This document shows positions 8,991 through 19,344 of a DNA stretch of 21,033 nucleotides, piece by piece. The DNA is from Dunaliella salina (lineage: Eukaryota > Chlorophyta > Chlorophyceae > Chlamydomonadales > Dunaliellaceae), in the NCBI GenBank assembly GCA_002284615.2, contig MU069587.1, positions 83,656-104,688 on the forward strand. The letters run 5' to 3'. Each line of letters opens with the position of its first letter. Position 1 is the first letter of the stretch. A program made the position numbers and the translations under genes. The notes under the pieces are model-generated. The model was not told where the DNA came from, searched no databases, and was given only the letters and a program-made list of their open reading frames with translations.

Positions 8991-9172
8991 GAAGCACATG
9001 AGGTATTGAGCTACCAGGTGGTCATAGATGTTCCCTACTACCTGACGAATGCCTGTTTTTTCAGGGTTCTGAGACATTGTTGTTGACTTCTATGCAAACT
9101 AGGTGCTGTTTTGTGCATCCAGAACGCATGCCTGTCATGGCTGGCCTTGGTTTTCCATCCTTGAAGCAAAAC

Positions 9173-9465
9173 AATTGAACCAATTCTCATCCACTCTGTG
9201 CCTGGCTTCTTGAACAGGCAAGCTTGCAGATTGCAGGACGCTTGTGATTATTGTCATGCGTTATGAGTGTGGTGGTCTTTCCCTCCTTTTCTCTTCAAAT
9301 ATGCAAGAACTGTAGATGCATAAATTGAAACTCCATTCACTTTCTGCCTGGCTTTTTGGACGGGCATGCTTGCAAATTGCAGGACGCTTGTGGTCATTGT
9401 CATGTGCTATGAGTGTAGTAGTCTTTTCCTCCTTTTCTCTTCAAAAATGCAAGAACTGTAGATGC
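9173..9465 (+). repeat. Tandem duplication, 146-bp period
   Basis: Two diverged copies offset by 146 bp. Both contain GCCTGGCTT, GATTGCAGGACGCTTGTG or AATTGCAGGACGCTTGTG, TATGAGTGT, CCTCCTTTTCTCTTCAAA and GAACTGTAGATGC. No coding potential is recognised. Confidence 0.85.
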
Positions 9466-10738
9466 CTCCTCTTTCGTGTGGGTTGGCAGACCCGGTTGAG
9501 CTGACTTGCCCTTGGGAAATGTTTGGAATTTTCTCACGGCAAGGAAGCCGCAGTTGCATGAGTGCCGCGCTGCTGAGGGCGCCCTCACCCAAGGACACAT
9601 GACTTGTTCTTTCCATTATGTGAGGGGGAGGGGGAGGGACAGAAGAGTGAGATTGTTGTACAGCAAACCACTCTTGCACCTGAAAGGTTTCCTCTTCCTC
9701 AAGAGGGTTTCCCTCACGAGATCAAGCAACAAGAAGGCTTGATGACAAGAGAAGTCATTTCTTTTTTGCAGGTTGTCCTCTTCAATCTGCTGGGAATTCC
9801 CTTCTTGACAGCGTCCCCCTGCCTGTTGGCTACATTTCTCCATGTTCTTCACCAGCACCAAGCGCATTTGTGTAATACATTCCTGAACGTCATGATCTTC
9901 AGATGTTAATTGTCTGCGTTGTTAATATACATCAACATCCACCGTCGTTGCACACATGCAACTGAAGGTAAAAATCGGCCCTGGGAGAGTAGCTGCTGTC
10001 ATTGCCTGTACTGATTGAAGATCATGAAGGAAAAGGCAGCTTGAAAATGCGCTGATATGCATTGAGGGTATCATAGTCTCCTGCAATACCCAATCAGGTG
10101 AATGTTACAAGGATCTGGGGTGCTTCATGGTAGATCTTCAGCAGGAGGAATCACCAACTTGGAGCAAGAATGATGGAACAGCAAGGCGTTAAAGATGGGA
10201 CAACAACAACATGAAGAAGGTAATGACTAGCTCCCTTGGACTGTGCCAGCAACCCTCCAAGGTTACAATTGGGTTTGACCTTCAGCCAGGTTGTTTGGCT
10301 GCTCGGCCTGATGAACTGTTCCATCCTAAGAATAAAAATCCAGGTAGGTAATGACTAGGGGGAAGCCATGTGCATTGAGAAAGGTTTTCCTGACTTAAGA
10401 GTGTAAAATACATGTTGCATGCTAGAATTGGTGAAGGGGCAACATGGTGCATGGCCCCATGTATCCCCTTTCCTTGAATTGATGAGAAAAGTGTTTTCCC
10501 TAAAGAGGAGGGAAAACCATGGAGGCAGAGGAAAAACCCCTGAGGAAAGAGAGACACCTTGGCTCAAGGAGCCATGAGTCTGTCAATCCATACTTGGTTT
10601 TAACACAACCACAACTTTTTTAATTCTCTGTTTGTTGCACAACAGTCAGTTACAGCACAAAAACAGAACTGACATTTCTTTTGCAGGATTTGCAGTCTTT
10701 CAAACTTTCAGCCTGGCAGTCATGCGTTTTTACTGATG

Positions 10739-10759
10739 GAAAAGAAAAGAAAAAGAAAA
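10739..10759 (+). repeat. (AAAAG)n short tract
   Basis: Short purine-only AAAAG-type repeat. No other feature is attached to it. Confidence 0.7.
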
Positions 10760-11432
10760 GTCTGTGCAAGCCAAAGGCTGCGTGCATTCAGGGAAGGTCC
10801 TCTAATAACTGGAGAGCTAGAGGCCTCACCAGAAGGCCCTCAGAAACTACACTACTAGTAGACGCAGCTAGCATAGGAGAGAGACAGAAACAGATCTAAT
10901 GGGAATCTGGAGGGTTGCTTGCCATGCCTGTGGACGCTCGGACTCTCCTTCTCCCAACCTCCGTCGCCGCGCGCTGTAATGTTGTTGTTGTTACATGGCT
11001 GGTTGACGCTGACGAGGAGGATCGGTTGAGGGGGTGAACTCCTTTACATGTGTATTTAAAAGAGGTAAAACTCACGATCTCAAACAAGGTTCACACTTTC
11101 TCACAAAGATACTGCTTCAACTAATTTAAGTTTATAACAGTTTCTTCCCCTTTCCTTCAACTGCATCCTCGCAGTCAAAAAAAGTCCAAAATGTGAAAAT
11201 TGCAGTGAAGTCACGTACGAAAAAGAAATGAGCCAAATTTTTTTTCTTCGTCCTCAAGCATGTAGCAACCAAGAAAGTTCAGCAAACCCAAATCTGTCAA
11301 GCTTTTCCAAACAAAGAAATCGATCGCACTCTCTTTGGCAGAATGCACGATGGAAATACTGCTCCTTCATGCTCCAAGTAATTGGTGCTGGACACGTACA
11401 GTGGATAATGAACACCTGCTCCTCAGTTGACA

Positions 11433-11467
11433 AAATCAATCAATCAACCAATCAATCAATAAATCAA
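11433..11467 (+). repeat. (AATC)n short tandem repeat
   Basis: About 35 bp of AATC tetranucleotides with one AACC variant. It gives an artefactual INQSTNQS-type translation. Confidence 0.85.
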
Positions 11468-12842
11468 GCACGGCGCCTCTCAATCCATTCGTAGCAGTTT
11501 GATGTCTACACATTCGGGGAGTTGTTCACTAAAGTAAGCCATGAAAGCCAAACCTCCAAACAACCCTGGCCTCCCTCATGTTCGGCACATAGCTCCTCGT
11601 GCACCAAAGAAAGCAGAATTACTCTTGATCCAACTCTTGTCCTCCTTTATCCACAACCAGTCTTTCTTTCAAAATCAGGGCAGCGTTACCCAAAAAGCTT
11701 GAGCGCATTCGTTTCCGCCTAATCCAATCCATTTGCACTGTAAGCTCAGGAATTCTGCTTGAAATTTATATTCCATCCAGCACACTTACGTCCAGTTTTT
11801 TGCCGGCCACCTGAGTTTCCTCCTTTTCCAACACGGTGGCATGCACACAAATCCAGCTACACCAGTCCACCTAATCCTGTCTAGAGGCCTGTATACACTG
11901 AGGAGTAGCTTCAGAATCATGATTTCACCTTTATGCACACCCTCAGTGTGTGCGCCCGTGAGAAGCATAGCAGTGCTTCAACGACAAGCAAACACATGCA
12001 CATATCCTCAGCATGGATGCAACCAGCAAAGTGTCACTTGAAAATTTTGCACTTGGAATAGCGCATCTGCAAAAGGCTTTCGTCAGCCTTCTTCCTCAAG
12101 TCTCAAAAACCTTCAGGGTATCCCTTGCAGCATTGAATAAAACAAGCACTCTCACATGCCTTTCAAATCAGGCAAGTCTTTTTAAATGCACTGTATCTGC
12201 AACAGGCCTCTCAAGCCCCTTTCCACATGTCTCCTGAGCAAAGACACTATGCACTCCATTGCACTATGCCACTTGTGAGCAGACTGTACCATGCACTCCA
12301 GAAGTTGGCTTCTACTGTGCAATAAGAAGCCGCAGAAATCCACATCAGTCAACACATCCTTGTGCATCCACATTGCCAAAACTCACTCATGCGCATATCT
12401 GATGCAGCGTGACCACTCAAAAACCTCATAGGCGCCTTAATCAATGTGCTGCTTTTGCACCTCACGAGTTCCCTCAACCAGCAAGGCCCTCTGCCACCAG
12501 TCAATGGGTCCAATGCACACAGCCTGTACTGCGCTTGTATTTTCATATGCCATGCATATGCACACCTTCACCACAGAACCAGCAATTCACAGCACCTCTC
12601 GCCTGCCAGCTTTCAGGGAAGCAGTTTTGCAGCTGTGCCCAGCAGCAGATCAGACTCTGCTCTCTCAGGAAAGCGTAGAGGAGAAAGTTCACGCGGGCGT
12701 GTGTGGAATTCGTTTGTGAAGTGCAGGCTGAGTGAACCCGACAACCCCAGTTCCCAGGCCCCCGGCCACAGTGAGGCAGTAATTTGACTGGATGTGACAA
12801 CGGTGAGGGGGAATACGCAATAGCTAAGTGGAAGCCTGGAAC

Positions 12843-12856
12843 GGGGGGGGGGGGGG
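12843..12856 (+). repeat. G14 homopolymer run
   Basis: Fourteen consecutive G in the intergenic region. The exact length is prone to sequencing error. Confidence 0.9.
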
Positions 12857-12923
12857 CATAGGGTATCAGAACTGAGAACAGGCACGAGAACAAACACTCT
12901 ACAAAGGAACACTCTGGAACAGT

Positions 12924-13440
12924 GTGGTGCTGCAAAGGAACACGCGGGGGGTTGCTTTCAGTGCTGCACTGCTATTGGAACAACACTTTGCCATGGAACT
13001 GTGCAGTGTTTTCAGTGCTGTACTGCTAAGGAATAGCGTGGTGCTTTCAGTGTTGCACTGCTATCGGATACTCTGCTTTGGAAGCAACACTCTGCTTTGG
13101 AACTGTGCATCGCTTCTATTGCTATGCTGCTAAGGTATAGTGTGGTGCTTTTAGTGCTGCACTGCTATTGGATACTCTGCTATGGAAAAACACTTTGCTA
13201 TGGAACTGTGCAACGCTTCCAGTGCTGTACTGCTAAGGGATTGTGTGGTGCTTTCAGTGCTGCACTGCTATTGGGTACTCTGCTATGGAAACAACACTTT
13301 GCTATGGGACTGTGCAGTGCTTCCAATGCTGTACTGCTAAGGAATAGTGTGGTGCTTTCATTGCTGCACTGCCATTGCTTTCTTTGCTATGGGCTAACAA
13401 TATTAAGGAATTGTGTGGTGTCCGAAGTAGTGAGTTGCTA
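12924..13440 (+). repeat. About 104-bp tandem satellite, roughly 4.5 copies
   Basis: Units begin GTGGTGCTTTCAGTGCTGCA at 13038, 13142, 13245 and 13349, with a longer diverged first unit from 12924 and a degenerate last one from 13415. Spacing is 103-104 bp. Each unit has two related halves, one with GTGCTGCACTGCTATTGG and one with GTGCTGTACTGCTAAGG. CAGTGC-T-GCACTG is a perfect small inverted repeat. The unit length is not a multiple of three, so the ORFs crossing it are probably not coding. Confidence 0.92.
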
Positions 13441-14071
13441 TTGGTGCCTGTTCACTCTTGTTTTGTTTGACCACAACCTGAGTTTTTTCTCTTCTTGAAC
13501 TTTTCTCAGTGTTTCTTTTCAGTAACATAAGAGCTGAGCAGCCTTACTTTTTGGCTGAAGGCTTAATTCCCGTTGTAACCTTGTAATCCTGTAGACCAGC
13601 TTCAGCAAGGAGAATGGGTGTTAGCTTCGTTTGCATGATGATGTTCCCGTCAGAAAGGGAACTGCATGTCCCTCAGGGCCTGCCCAACTCTTTCGACCTG
13701 CAAATTACCTGGCATTCCAAATATTTGTATTTTCTCCCTTGGATCTTGATTTCCAAGGCAGTTAAGTTTGACTCCAAACGTCCACACACCTGTGACACCC
13801 CTCAAAGTATGCTGGCACTAACCGAAAGAAATTGTTAAGCGATTGGTAGAATGCCAACTCAGGAAGCACGCCTTAAAGAAAAAAATGCGCCCATGCAGGC
13901 ACATCCAAAAGAGTTGTATAATCCCGTTTCCTCCTTCCCTTGCACGATACATCATTAACCAGAGAGCCTGGATTCTAATACCCAAGCAACCCAAAATTGT
14001 TTCATCTTTTGAGGATGCGATGAATGAATACATGGAATGTGTGTTTTGCTCTCAATCGAGCACATGAATAA

Positions 14072-14167
14072 CTATTTTTTCCTGTCCAACAGCTTGTGTG
14101 TCATCACAATGAGGGCTTGACGCGCTAATACGGCATGGTCTGAGGCTGGCTTGGGCAGCCCGTGCAC
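14072..14167 (-). CDS. COQ1: Polyprenyl diphosphate synthase terminal exon
   Basis: Thirty-one codons plus TAG. It starts VHGLPKPASD after an acceptor (GCTGCAG) with a strong pyrimidine tract and ends ALIVMTHKLLDRKK, a typical C-terminus of the family. I see no TGTAA on the coding strand within about 1 kb downstream, so the poly(A) site is unresolved. Confidence 0.92.
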   Translation of the reverse strand: MHGLPKPASDHAVLARQALIVMTHKLLDRKK

Positions 14168-17100
14168 CTGCAGCAAAAAAAAAAAGACGAATGTAAAAAG
14201 GAGCAAAGCTGCAAAAGTAGATGCTGTTTCAAGTTCATTGTGCTTGCTCTTCTGAACCTCAGTCCCCATACTTTGCTTACAGCAGTGGAAGTAAGTGTGT
14301 TGCAAAACAGGCTCAGAGCCGCTTGCTCCCAAGATCCCAGCCAACCCAATCTATGCAGTGATGAGCATGCAACCAGCTAGCCAGACGATTTTTCCAATGA
14401 CTTCAAGTACCAATGCACTGCATCCAGTGCTCACCATCTCTGCGGCCATCAAGCAATGATGCTTGGCCAAATCCCTTGCGCGTTGTATGCCGTCGCTCTG
14501 GTTTATGAGCTGGACAGCCTGCAAGAGGACAGCAGCAGCCGCAAGGCAGATGCACGTCACAAAATTTTCTAAACAACAGGTTGAGTATGCAGGTTGCACC
14601 ACAACCTTGTGTGAGGCAATCATAAGTGATTTTAAGGGATTTCGGCTTCCAGCCAGAAAGGTTGGCTGCTCAGCACTCTCTTGTAAACAAGAAATCTCAG
14701 TAACAAGCCTCACACACTGGGGTAAGTAAGTAAGTTAGGGTGCCCTGGGCAACCAAGCAACGAGGTTCGCAAGCTGCAGCTCAAAACTAGAGTCCCTGAC
14801 TAAACATGGACACAGCGCTAATTCTTGGAAGAGAGAGACCAGCAATACACGCAGACTCAAAGCCCATGTCCCTGTCCAAGCTGTTCAGTGATACCAACTC
14901 TTACATGTGACACCAGCACCTTGTACAGTATGAAACCAGCACTTGCATGTGGCACAGACCCTTCAATACGACACCTGCCCTTACAAACAACACAACCCCT
15001 TACAGATGACACCAGCCCTTTGCACAGTAGGACACCAGCACTTGCGTTTGACACCAACCCTTGCATATGACACCAGCACTCACAAACAAAACCAGCCCCT
15101 TGCACGGCATGACATTTGCACTTGCGTCTGGAACCAGCCTTTGCATTTGATACCAGCCCTTACAGATGGCATCAGCCCCTGACACGGCGGTATGGCACAA
15201 GCCAAAGCCCTTTGCGGCTGACACCAGCACTTACGAATGACGTCAATCCCGTAAATGGTATGACACCAGCCCCTTACGCTTGACACCAGCACTTGCAGAA
15301 ATGTGAGAACATGCCCACAGTTTGACCAGTGCGCATGCTGCTGGGTTACAAATGACAGGTCAACAGTGACGGAGGGGACTATCACAGCAACTAACTGTTT
15401 ACCAGCACATCACTCACTCGGTCTAAATCTCCGGCGCTTTTGAACTTCCGCCTGATTAGCGTGCACAGCTCCGGCTGCTGCTCCGCGGCAAATAGGACGG
15501 GAGCCGTGGCGACTCCACTTTTCAGGTCGTTCAATGCGGGCTTGCCTAAAATGGACGCGCTGCCTGTGAGGTCCAGCACATCATCTACAATCTGCGCACG
15601 GACACAGCATATAAGCCATCACACCACAACTACAACCTGTGCATGAACACAGCACATATGCCATCAAACACACCACAGCTACAATCTGCACATGAACACA
15701 GGGTATATGCCATCAAACACACTACAACTACAATCTGTGCATGAATACATCATCTACATAATCAGCATTGTATCTACAATCTGCCCAGGAAGGGCGATGG
15801 CTTTGTGAGCACAGATATTTTTGTTTAGTGATTTGAATGGCTGCATGCATAAGGCCACATAAGCGCTGGACACAAGACATGCTAGACACACTTTTTCTGC
15901 TTCAGCTAAGCTGCGCTAGTAGACAGGCAAAGCTATCATACCCTTCCACTTCACTTCACTTCCTTTCCTTTCCTTTCCTTTCCATTCCTTTCCTTTCCTT
16001 TCCTTTCCTAAACACAATAAACTGAGGTTTGAATCCATGAAGCAAAACTGTGTGAAACCAATATCTCAGCTTCATTTAAGGGTGATATGGCCTTCAAAAT
16101 TGAAAACTGGCCACTTTGTTGTAAATGTGCCTTGGCTTTGCTCCCCCTTATTTTGTATTAACACACAAATTTCTCGCCTTCGTTTCTCTGTTTCTGACTT
16201 TGACAGCGGTTGTCCCCTTCTTAGTTTGGCCCACTGCACTCTCAGGCACTTATTCAACTTGTGTCCTTAACTTAGATCCCTATCGGCCACACTATGCCCA
16301 ATTTGAGGGGTTCTTTCCAAGCAGGAACCCAAGCAGACTGAGAAGACAGAAAAATCTGGATTGATACATGTTATAATATTGTATTTGAAAAAAGTTAGGG
16401 TATGGCATTGTAGGGAGCCAGGGGCATTTTGGGCGGCATCAAAGCCAAAATTGGCTGTTTTCTTTGAACTGGGTGCCAAAATGCATGTTTGGACACAAAT
16501 GAGCTCCAAACTTTGGCTTCCAGGTAGGATTTGTGCAGGGAAGTTCAACCCATCTGGCAATCAAAGGTTTGATTTAGGGTTTGGCCTGCACCGGCTGGTC
16601 CAGCCAACTGGGAGTTTCTATGGACAGGGTTGGGCAGGACCGGAAAGTGCAATCAAGTGCAATCAAGTGCAAAGAGCTGCTCTGTGAAGATCAAATACAG
16701 TGCTTAAGAGCCACATCTTTCTCCCAATTTTATTGCATGACTTTCCAAACGCGCAAGGGAATTACATTACATCCCAGTACAACTGCAGGTGCTGCGCCTC
16801 TTCAGTAGCCCCCAATAGCCATCAAGATAAACTAGCCCTAACATTGGTTTCAAAATCAATTAATTAATCAATAATGAAAGTAAAGAACCCCACTGTTTAA
16901 AATCAATCAATTAACCAATAGTGAAAGTAAAGAACCCCACTGTTTAAAAATGGGTCAGTATGCTCAAAGTGGGAGTTTAAGCACAAATCATTCAACGAAA
17001 CCTGGCACATGCTTAATTTAAAAGACTGAATCAGAACGGATTTCAGGATGTTCCAGTGGGACTAAGAAATTTAAGCTTCTCTGGAAGGGCTGGATATTTC

Positions 17101-19132
17101 ACAGGCCCCCTGAACTTCCCCTGGCTTTCTGTCAAGCCTGACCCACTGGAGCGAAAACACAGAAGGGGTGAGAGTTGGTCCCAAGGCACTCAAAAGCAGG
17201 AGCGCGAGCACAGCATCTGGCCACAACCTGAGTGTGAAGTCCTGTTGAGTGTGTTGATGAAGTACGCCCTGCCAAATTTGGGGGCCCAGGTGTTGGTGCG
17301 CGTCCTTGGATCTCAGCTGGGAGCAACTGAAACCAAGGACCTTGGCACAGCCCCCCTCTCAGCATTCTGACAGCATGAGCATGCTTTTCTCCTCAAAGGA
17401 GCTTACCTTTTTTCCTCAAAAACTCAAATCCTGCTCAATCACCTCACTTCAAGGTCTGGTCATTCTTGCTATCTGAATTGCCTGTGTTCTGGGATGTCTC
17501 ACCGATGGCATAACAATTTGTAAAATGGTCGCTCAAACAAGTTATCTGATCCATTGACCTAGAGCTGAGCCTTGGTTTCTGCCCAATTCCCTTCCAAGTT
17601 GGGCAAAATCCTGGACCCCTGCCATAGCCCCCTCCTCCCCCCAAATATGCTCCTGGTGAACCATAACTGTTGGTCAGGAAAGCCTGGGGAGCTTTACTAA
17701 GGAGCCCACTTTGACAGGGATTCTGCCTGTTTCCTGGGCCCACACCAGGGTTGGATTATTCGCCAGTTTGGCAAAATAAATTCGCCCATTATGCGAGAAA
17801 ATTTGAGATCCGACGCATTATGCGAACGCATGGTTGCCTGGCAGGCAAGAGGCTGGGAAAGGGGTTGCAACCACCCCCAACCACTCCCCTCCCCCCTTGC
17901 CTTCCTTTCCCCCCTCACCCAAGGCTATATAAACATATGACGGGGAAAGATAAGTGTAAATGGCAGAAAAATGACCTCAAATGGGAGGGGTTGCAGAGGG
18001 TTTTGAGGGGGGTTTCTGCCCCTGTTTGCCAAGGGGCTTCAAATTGGACGAATTACACTTCTAAAATGCGTAAAAAATGCAAAAATATGCAAATTTGCCA
18101 ATAATTCGAAATTGGCAAATAACCCAACCCTGCCTCACACCATCAGACCCCCCCAAGTATGCAGCCTAAAGAGGTCCATTCCTCTCCTGCATACTCAGGT
18201 TTGGCTGGTTCCATCGAGGCAAACCTTGATGCTGACCTGACACTGAGAGTACGGAATATGTTGCCCAATCCCCAGCACTCAGCAATGCAGAGAATCTCGC
18301 TCAGAGGCAGTTTTGCACTCATTTCGGCAAAAAAATATTTGTATTTTTGAACTCGCACAAAAGGACCGGCACTCTTAGGCTTCTGCTGTTCTGAGGCCGT
18401 CTAACCATGCTGTGATACCAGATTTTGTGGAAGGGCACAGGGAAAGCATGCTGGTGAGGGGCAAATATTAGGATGTGTTCATACACAAAAGGAAGGCCTT
18501 CTGCCAGCTTGCCCACGCAGCAAGATTGCTTCCCTGACTTGGCACAGAATTGAGGTGGAAATTAATGCTTCTACTGAGACGAAAATGGGCCCAACAGGTG
18601 GTTGGTTGGAAATCGGCAAGCCAACCAAGCCTGTAAATTGGAGCAATTTTTCTGTTCCCGGGCGGAAACGTGTGCCTGGTTTGCATTAGGTTTGGGATGG
18701 ACATAAAAATGAGTTATGAAATTCTGAGGTCGCGGACTGGTGGAGCAAGTGGGGAATGCAATGCATCTACTTTGGTTCCAGTACTCCTGTTTTTGGTTCC
18801 CTGCCACCAACACTGCACCTTTCCCCACCCTCATAAGACCTTGTAGAGCAGGAAAACAACAACTTCACACACTGCTCAGGTCAGGTTGGTGAAGGGGGTG
18901 CTGAGATGTGCTCAAAGGCAATGAAGGGCCGCCTTTTGCTGAGAAAGAGTGGGCAAGCCATGAGTAAAACCGCTGCCTCATCAGCATCTCTATGCTGGTC
19001 TATGTAGAAGCATCTGGATTTCCAGAAGCCTGTCGCAGTCAGAGACTTAAACCCAATCAACTCAAGGCAGACACGGCTTACCTGAAATGCCAGCCCTAAA
19101 TGTCTGCCATAGCTCCATGCTGTGTTACAGAC
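14072..19132 (-). CDS. COQ1: Long-chain polyprenyl (solanesyl-type) diphosphate synthase, COQ1/SPS3-like; 3' part, four exons
   Basis: Spliced - strand gene, exons 19132-19082, 15591-15418, 14518-14435 and 14167-14072; 134 residues, the C-terminal part of a trans-prenyltransferase. In order: YGRHLGLAFQ, then the second Asp-rich motif IVDDVLD (Mg/IPP-binding), LTGSASILGKP, NDLKSGVATAPVLFA, the helix with SDGIQRARDLA, and the C-terminus ALIVMTHKLLDRKK. The family elongates an allylic diphosphate with IPP to C45-C50 chains. The DLTGSAS-LGKPALNDLKSG pattern and THxLLxRKK end resemble the eukaryotic COQ1/SPS3 group, which makes the ubiquinone tail in mitochondria. Plastid plastoquinone-type enzymes end differently. 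The first Asp-rich motif and any transit peptide lie beyond the window. Every junction is phase 0. Localisation and chain length are inferred. Confidence 0.9.
14168..14434 (-). other. Intron (267 bp) of the synthase gene
   Basis: Donor GTGAGC, acceptor CTGCAG preceded by a run of about 11 T on the coding strand, phase 0. No repeat was noticed beyond the homopolymer. Confidence 0.88.
14435..14518 (-). CDS. COQ1: Polyprenyl diphosphate synthase internal exon
   Basis: Twenty-eight codons, AVQLINQSDG then IQRARDLAKHH and AAEM, matching the conserved helix after the second Asp-rich motif, where homologues have GIQRxRELA. The acceptor is CTCTTGCAG and the donor GTGAGC. Confidence 0.93.
14519..15417 (-). 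other. Intron (899 bp) of the synthase gene
   Basis: Donor GTGAGT, acceptor TTGCAG, phase 0. Nearly half of it is a 19-bp minisatellite (14890-15303). The remainder (14519-14889) shows nothing recognisable. Confidence 0.9.
14890..15303 (+). repeat. About 19-bp GACACCAGC minisatellite
   Basis: About twenty degenerate units on the + strand with a consensus near GACACCAGCCCTTACANAT. Most are 19 bp and some are extended by GCAC-containing inserts to 22-26 bp. It lies wholly within a synthase intron. ORFs on both strands across it (PALACDT or GVICKGW-type repeats) are by-products. Confidence 0.9.
15418..15591 (-). CDS. COQ1: Polyprenyl diphosphate synthase exon with second Asp-rich motif
   Basis: Fifty-eight codons. 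It opens IVDDVLDLTGSASILGKP, containing the DDxxD motif, then NDLKSGVATAPVLFA and a charged stretch ending GDLDR. The donor at 15417 is GTGAGT and the acceptor is GCGCAG. The first bases of the exon are part of a tandem array that continues into the upstream intron. Confidence 0.95.
15579..15790 (-). repeat. About 47-bp tandem array overlapping a 3' splice site
   Basis: Five copies of TACAA(T/C)CTG begin at about 15586, 15631, 15680, 15729 and 15775, spaced 45, 49, 49 and 46 bp. They are separated by related CATGAACACAG and GCCATCAAACACAC words. On the coding strand each copy reads CAG followed by (A/G)TTGTAG. Only the first is the true acceptor and exon start. Confidence 0.85.
15942..16009 (+). 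repeat. (CTTTC)n microsatellite
   Basis: Pyrimidine-only tract of CTTTC pentamers preceded by CTTCA variants, in the large synthase intron. It is (GAAAG)n on the coding strand. Confidence 0.93.
16645..16672 (+). repeat. 10-bp tandem repeat, about 2.8 copies
   Basis: AAGTGCAATC twice followed by AAGTGCAA. Short and intronic. Confidence 0.75.
16852..16945 (+). repeat. 47-bp tandem duplication
   Basis: Two adjacent copies (16852-16898 and 16899-16945). Each starts AAAATCAAT and ends with GAAAGTAAAGAACCCCACTG followed by TTT. The right half is identical and the left half slightly diverged. Confidence 0.9.
17746..18132. mobile_element. Second hAT-type MITE (387 bp)
   Basis: The ends are imperfect inverted repeats: left CAGGGTTGGATTATTCGCCA, right complement CAGGGTTGGGTTATTTGCCA. 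The flanks are GCCCACAC and CCTCACAC, six of eight positions matching, consistent with a decayed 8-bp target duplication. Each end has a subterminal palindrome (TTTGGCAAA-type on the left, ATTTGCCAAT with ATTGGCAAAT on the right). There is no transposase ORF. It shares the terminal CAGGGTTG with the 2232-2629 element but is otherwise different, and it looks older. Confidence 0.78.
19082..19132 (-). CDS. COQ1: Polyprenyl diphosphate synthase, first visible (internal) exon
   Basis: Seventeen codons, VCNTAWS then YGRHLGLAFQ, the helix just before the second Asp-rich motif. The donor is a consensus GTAAGC. The acceptor is TTTTGTAG, whose TAG would be an in-frame stop if not spliced, which supports this boundary. 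Upstream exons were not found in the window. Confidence 0.85.
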
Positions 19133-19344
19133 CTACAAAATCCAGACATGGAACACGAATGTGGTTACACAGCAGATGCACGGGAGCTGCATTGAGCCAG
19201 CAGGCAAGCAGCATGGAATTGGAAGCAATTGCTCGGCTAGGAGCCAAGCCAGCAAGCACAAGGCTGCCTTTTGAAAATGAGGACAGGCCTGCTAAATATG
19301 TGGGGACAACCAGAAGGGTGGATAATATTCTGACAGTGCGCGCG

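Larger units (their letters stand above)
8818..14071. other. Region between convergent genes, no supportable exon
   Basis: This 5.25-kb stretch lies between the hydrolase stop (+) and the synthase stop (-), so it includes both 3' UTRs. It holds a CAG-rich duplication, a 146-bp-period tandem duplication (9173-9465), an (AAAAG)n patch (10739-10759), an (AATC)n patch (11433-11467), a G14 run (12843-12856) and the 104-bp satellite (12924-13440). Short ORFs occur throughout, but I recognise no family and no exon set. The 3' UTR of the synthase probably covers part of 13450-14071. Confidence 0.6.
15592..19081 (-). other. 3,490-bp intron of the synthase gene
   Basis: Donor GTAAGC at 19081, acceptor GCGCAG, phase 0. 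It joins LGLAFQ to IVDDVLD, the standard continuous family sequence. Contents: acceptor-overlapping array, (CTTTC)n tract, 10-bp and 47-bp tandem repeats, a hAT-type MITE (17746-18132), and otherwise nothing recognisable at 16010-16640, 16946-17745 and 18133-19081. Confidence 0.9.

Noticed and set aside
9616..9867. Minus-strand ORF with a charged KNMEKCSQQAGG segment, and the opposite-strand TTTTTTGCAG acceptor-like word at about 9770
   Set aside because: No recognisable domain, no partner exons in phase, and both strands are open over the same stretch.
13097..13498. 133-codon ORF across the 104-bp satellite
   Set aside because: The unit length is not a multiple of three and the peptide repeat changes frame. 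The open frame follows from repeat composition.
14825..15385. Several ORFs on both strands across the GACACCAGC minisatellite
   Set aside because: By-products of a 19-bp repeat that lies inside an intron of the synthase gene.
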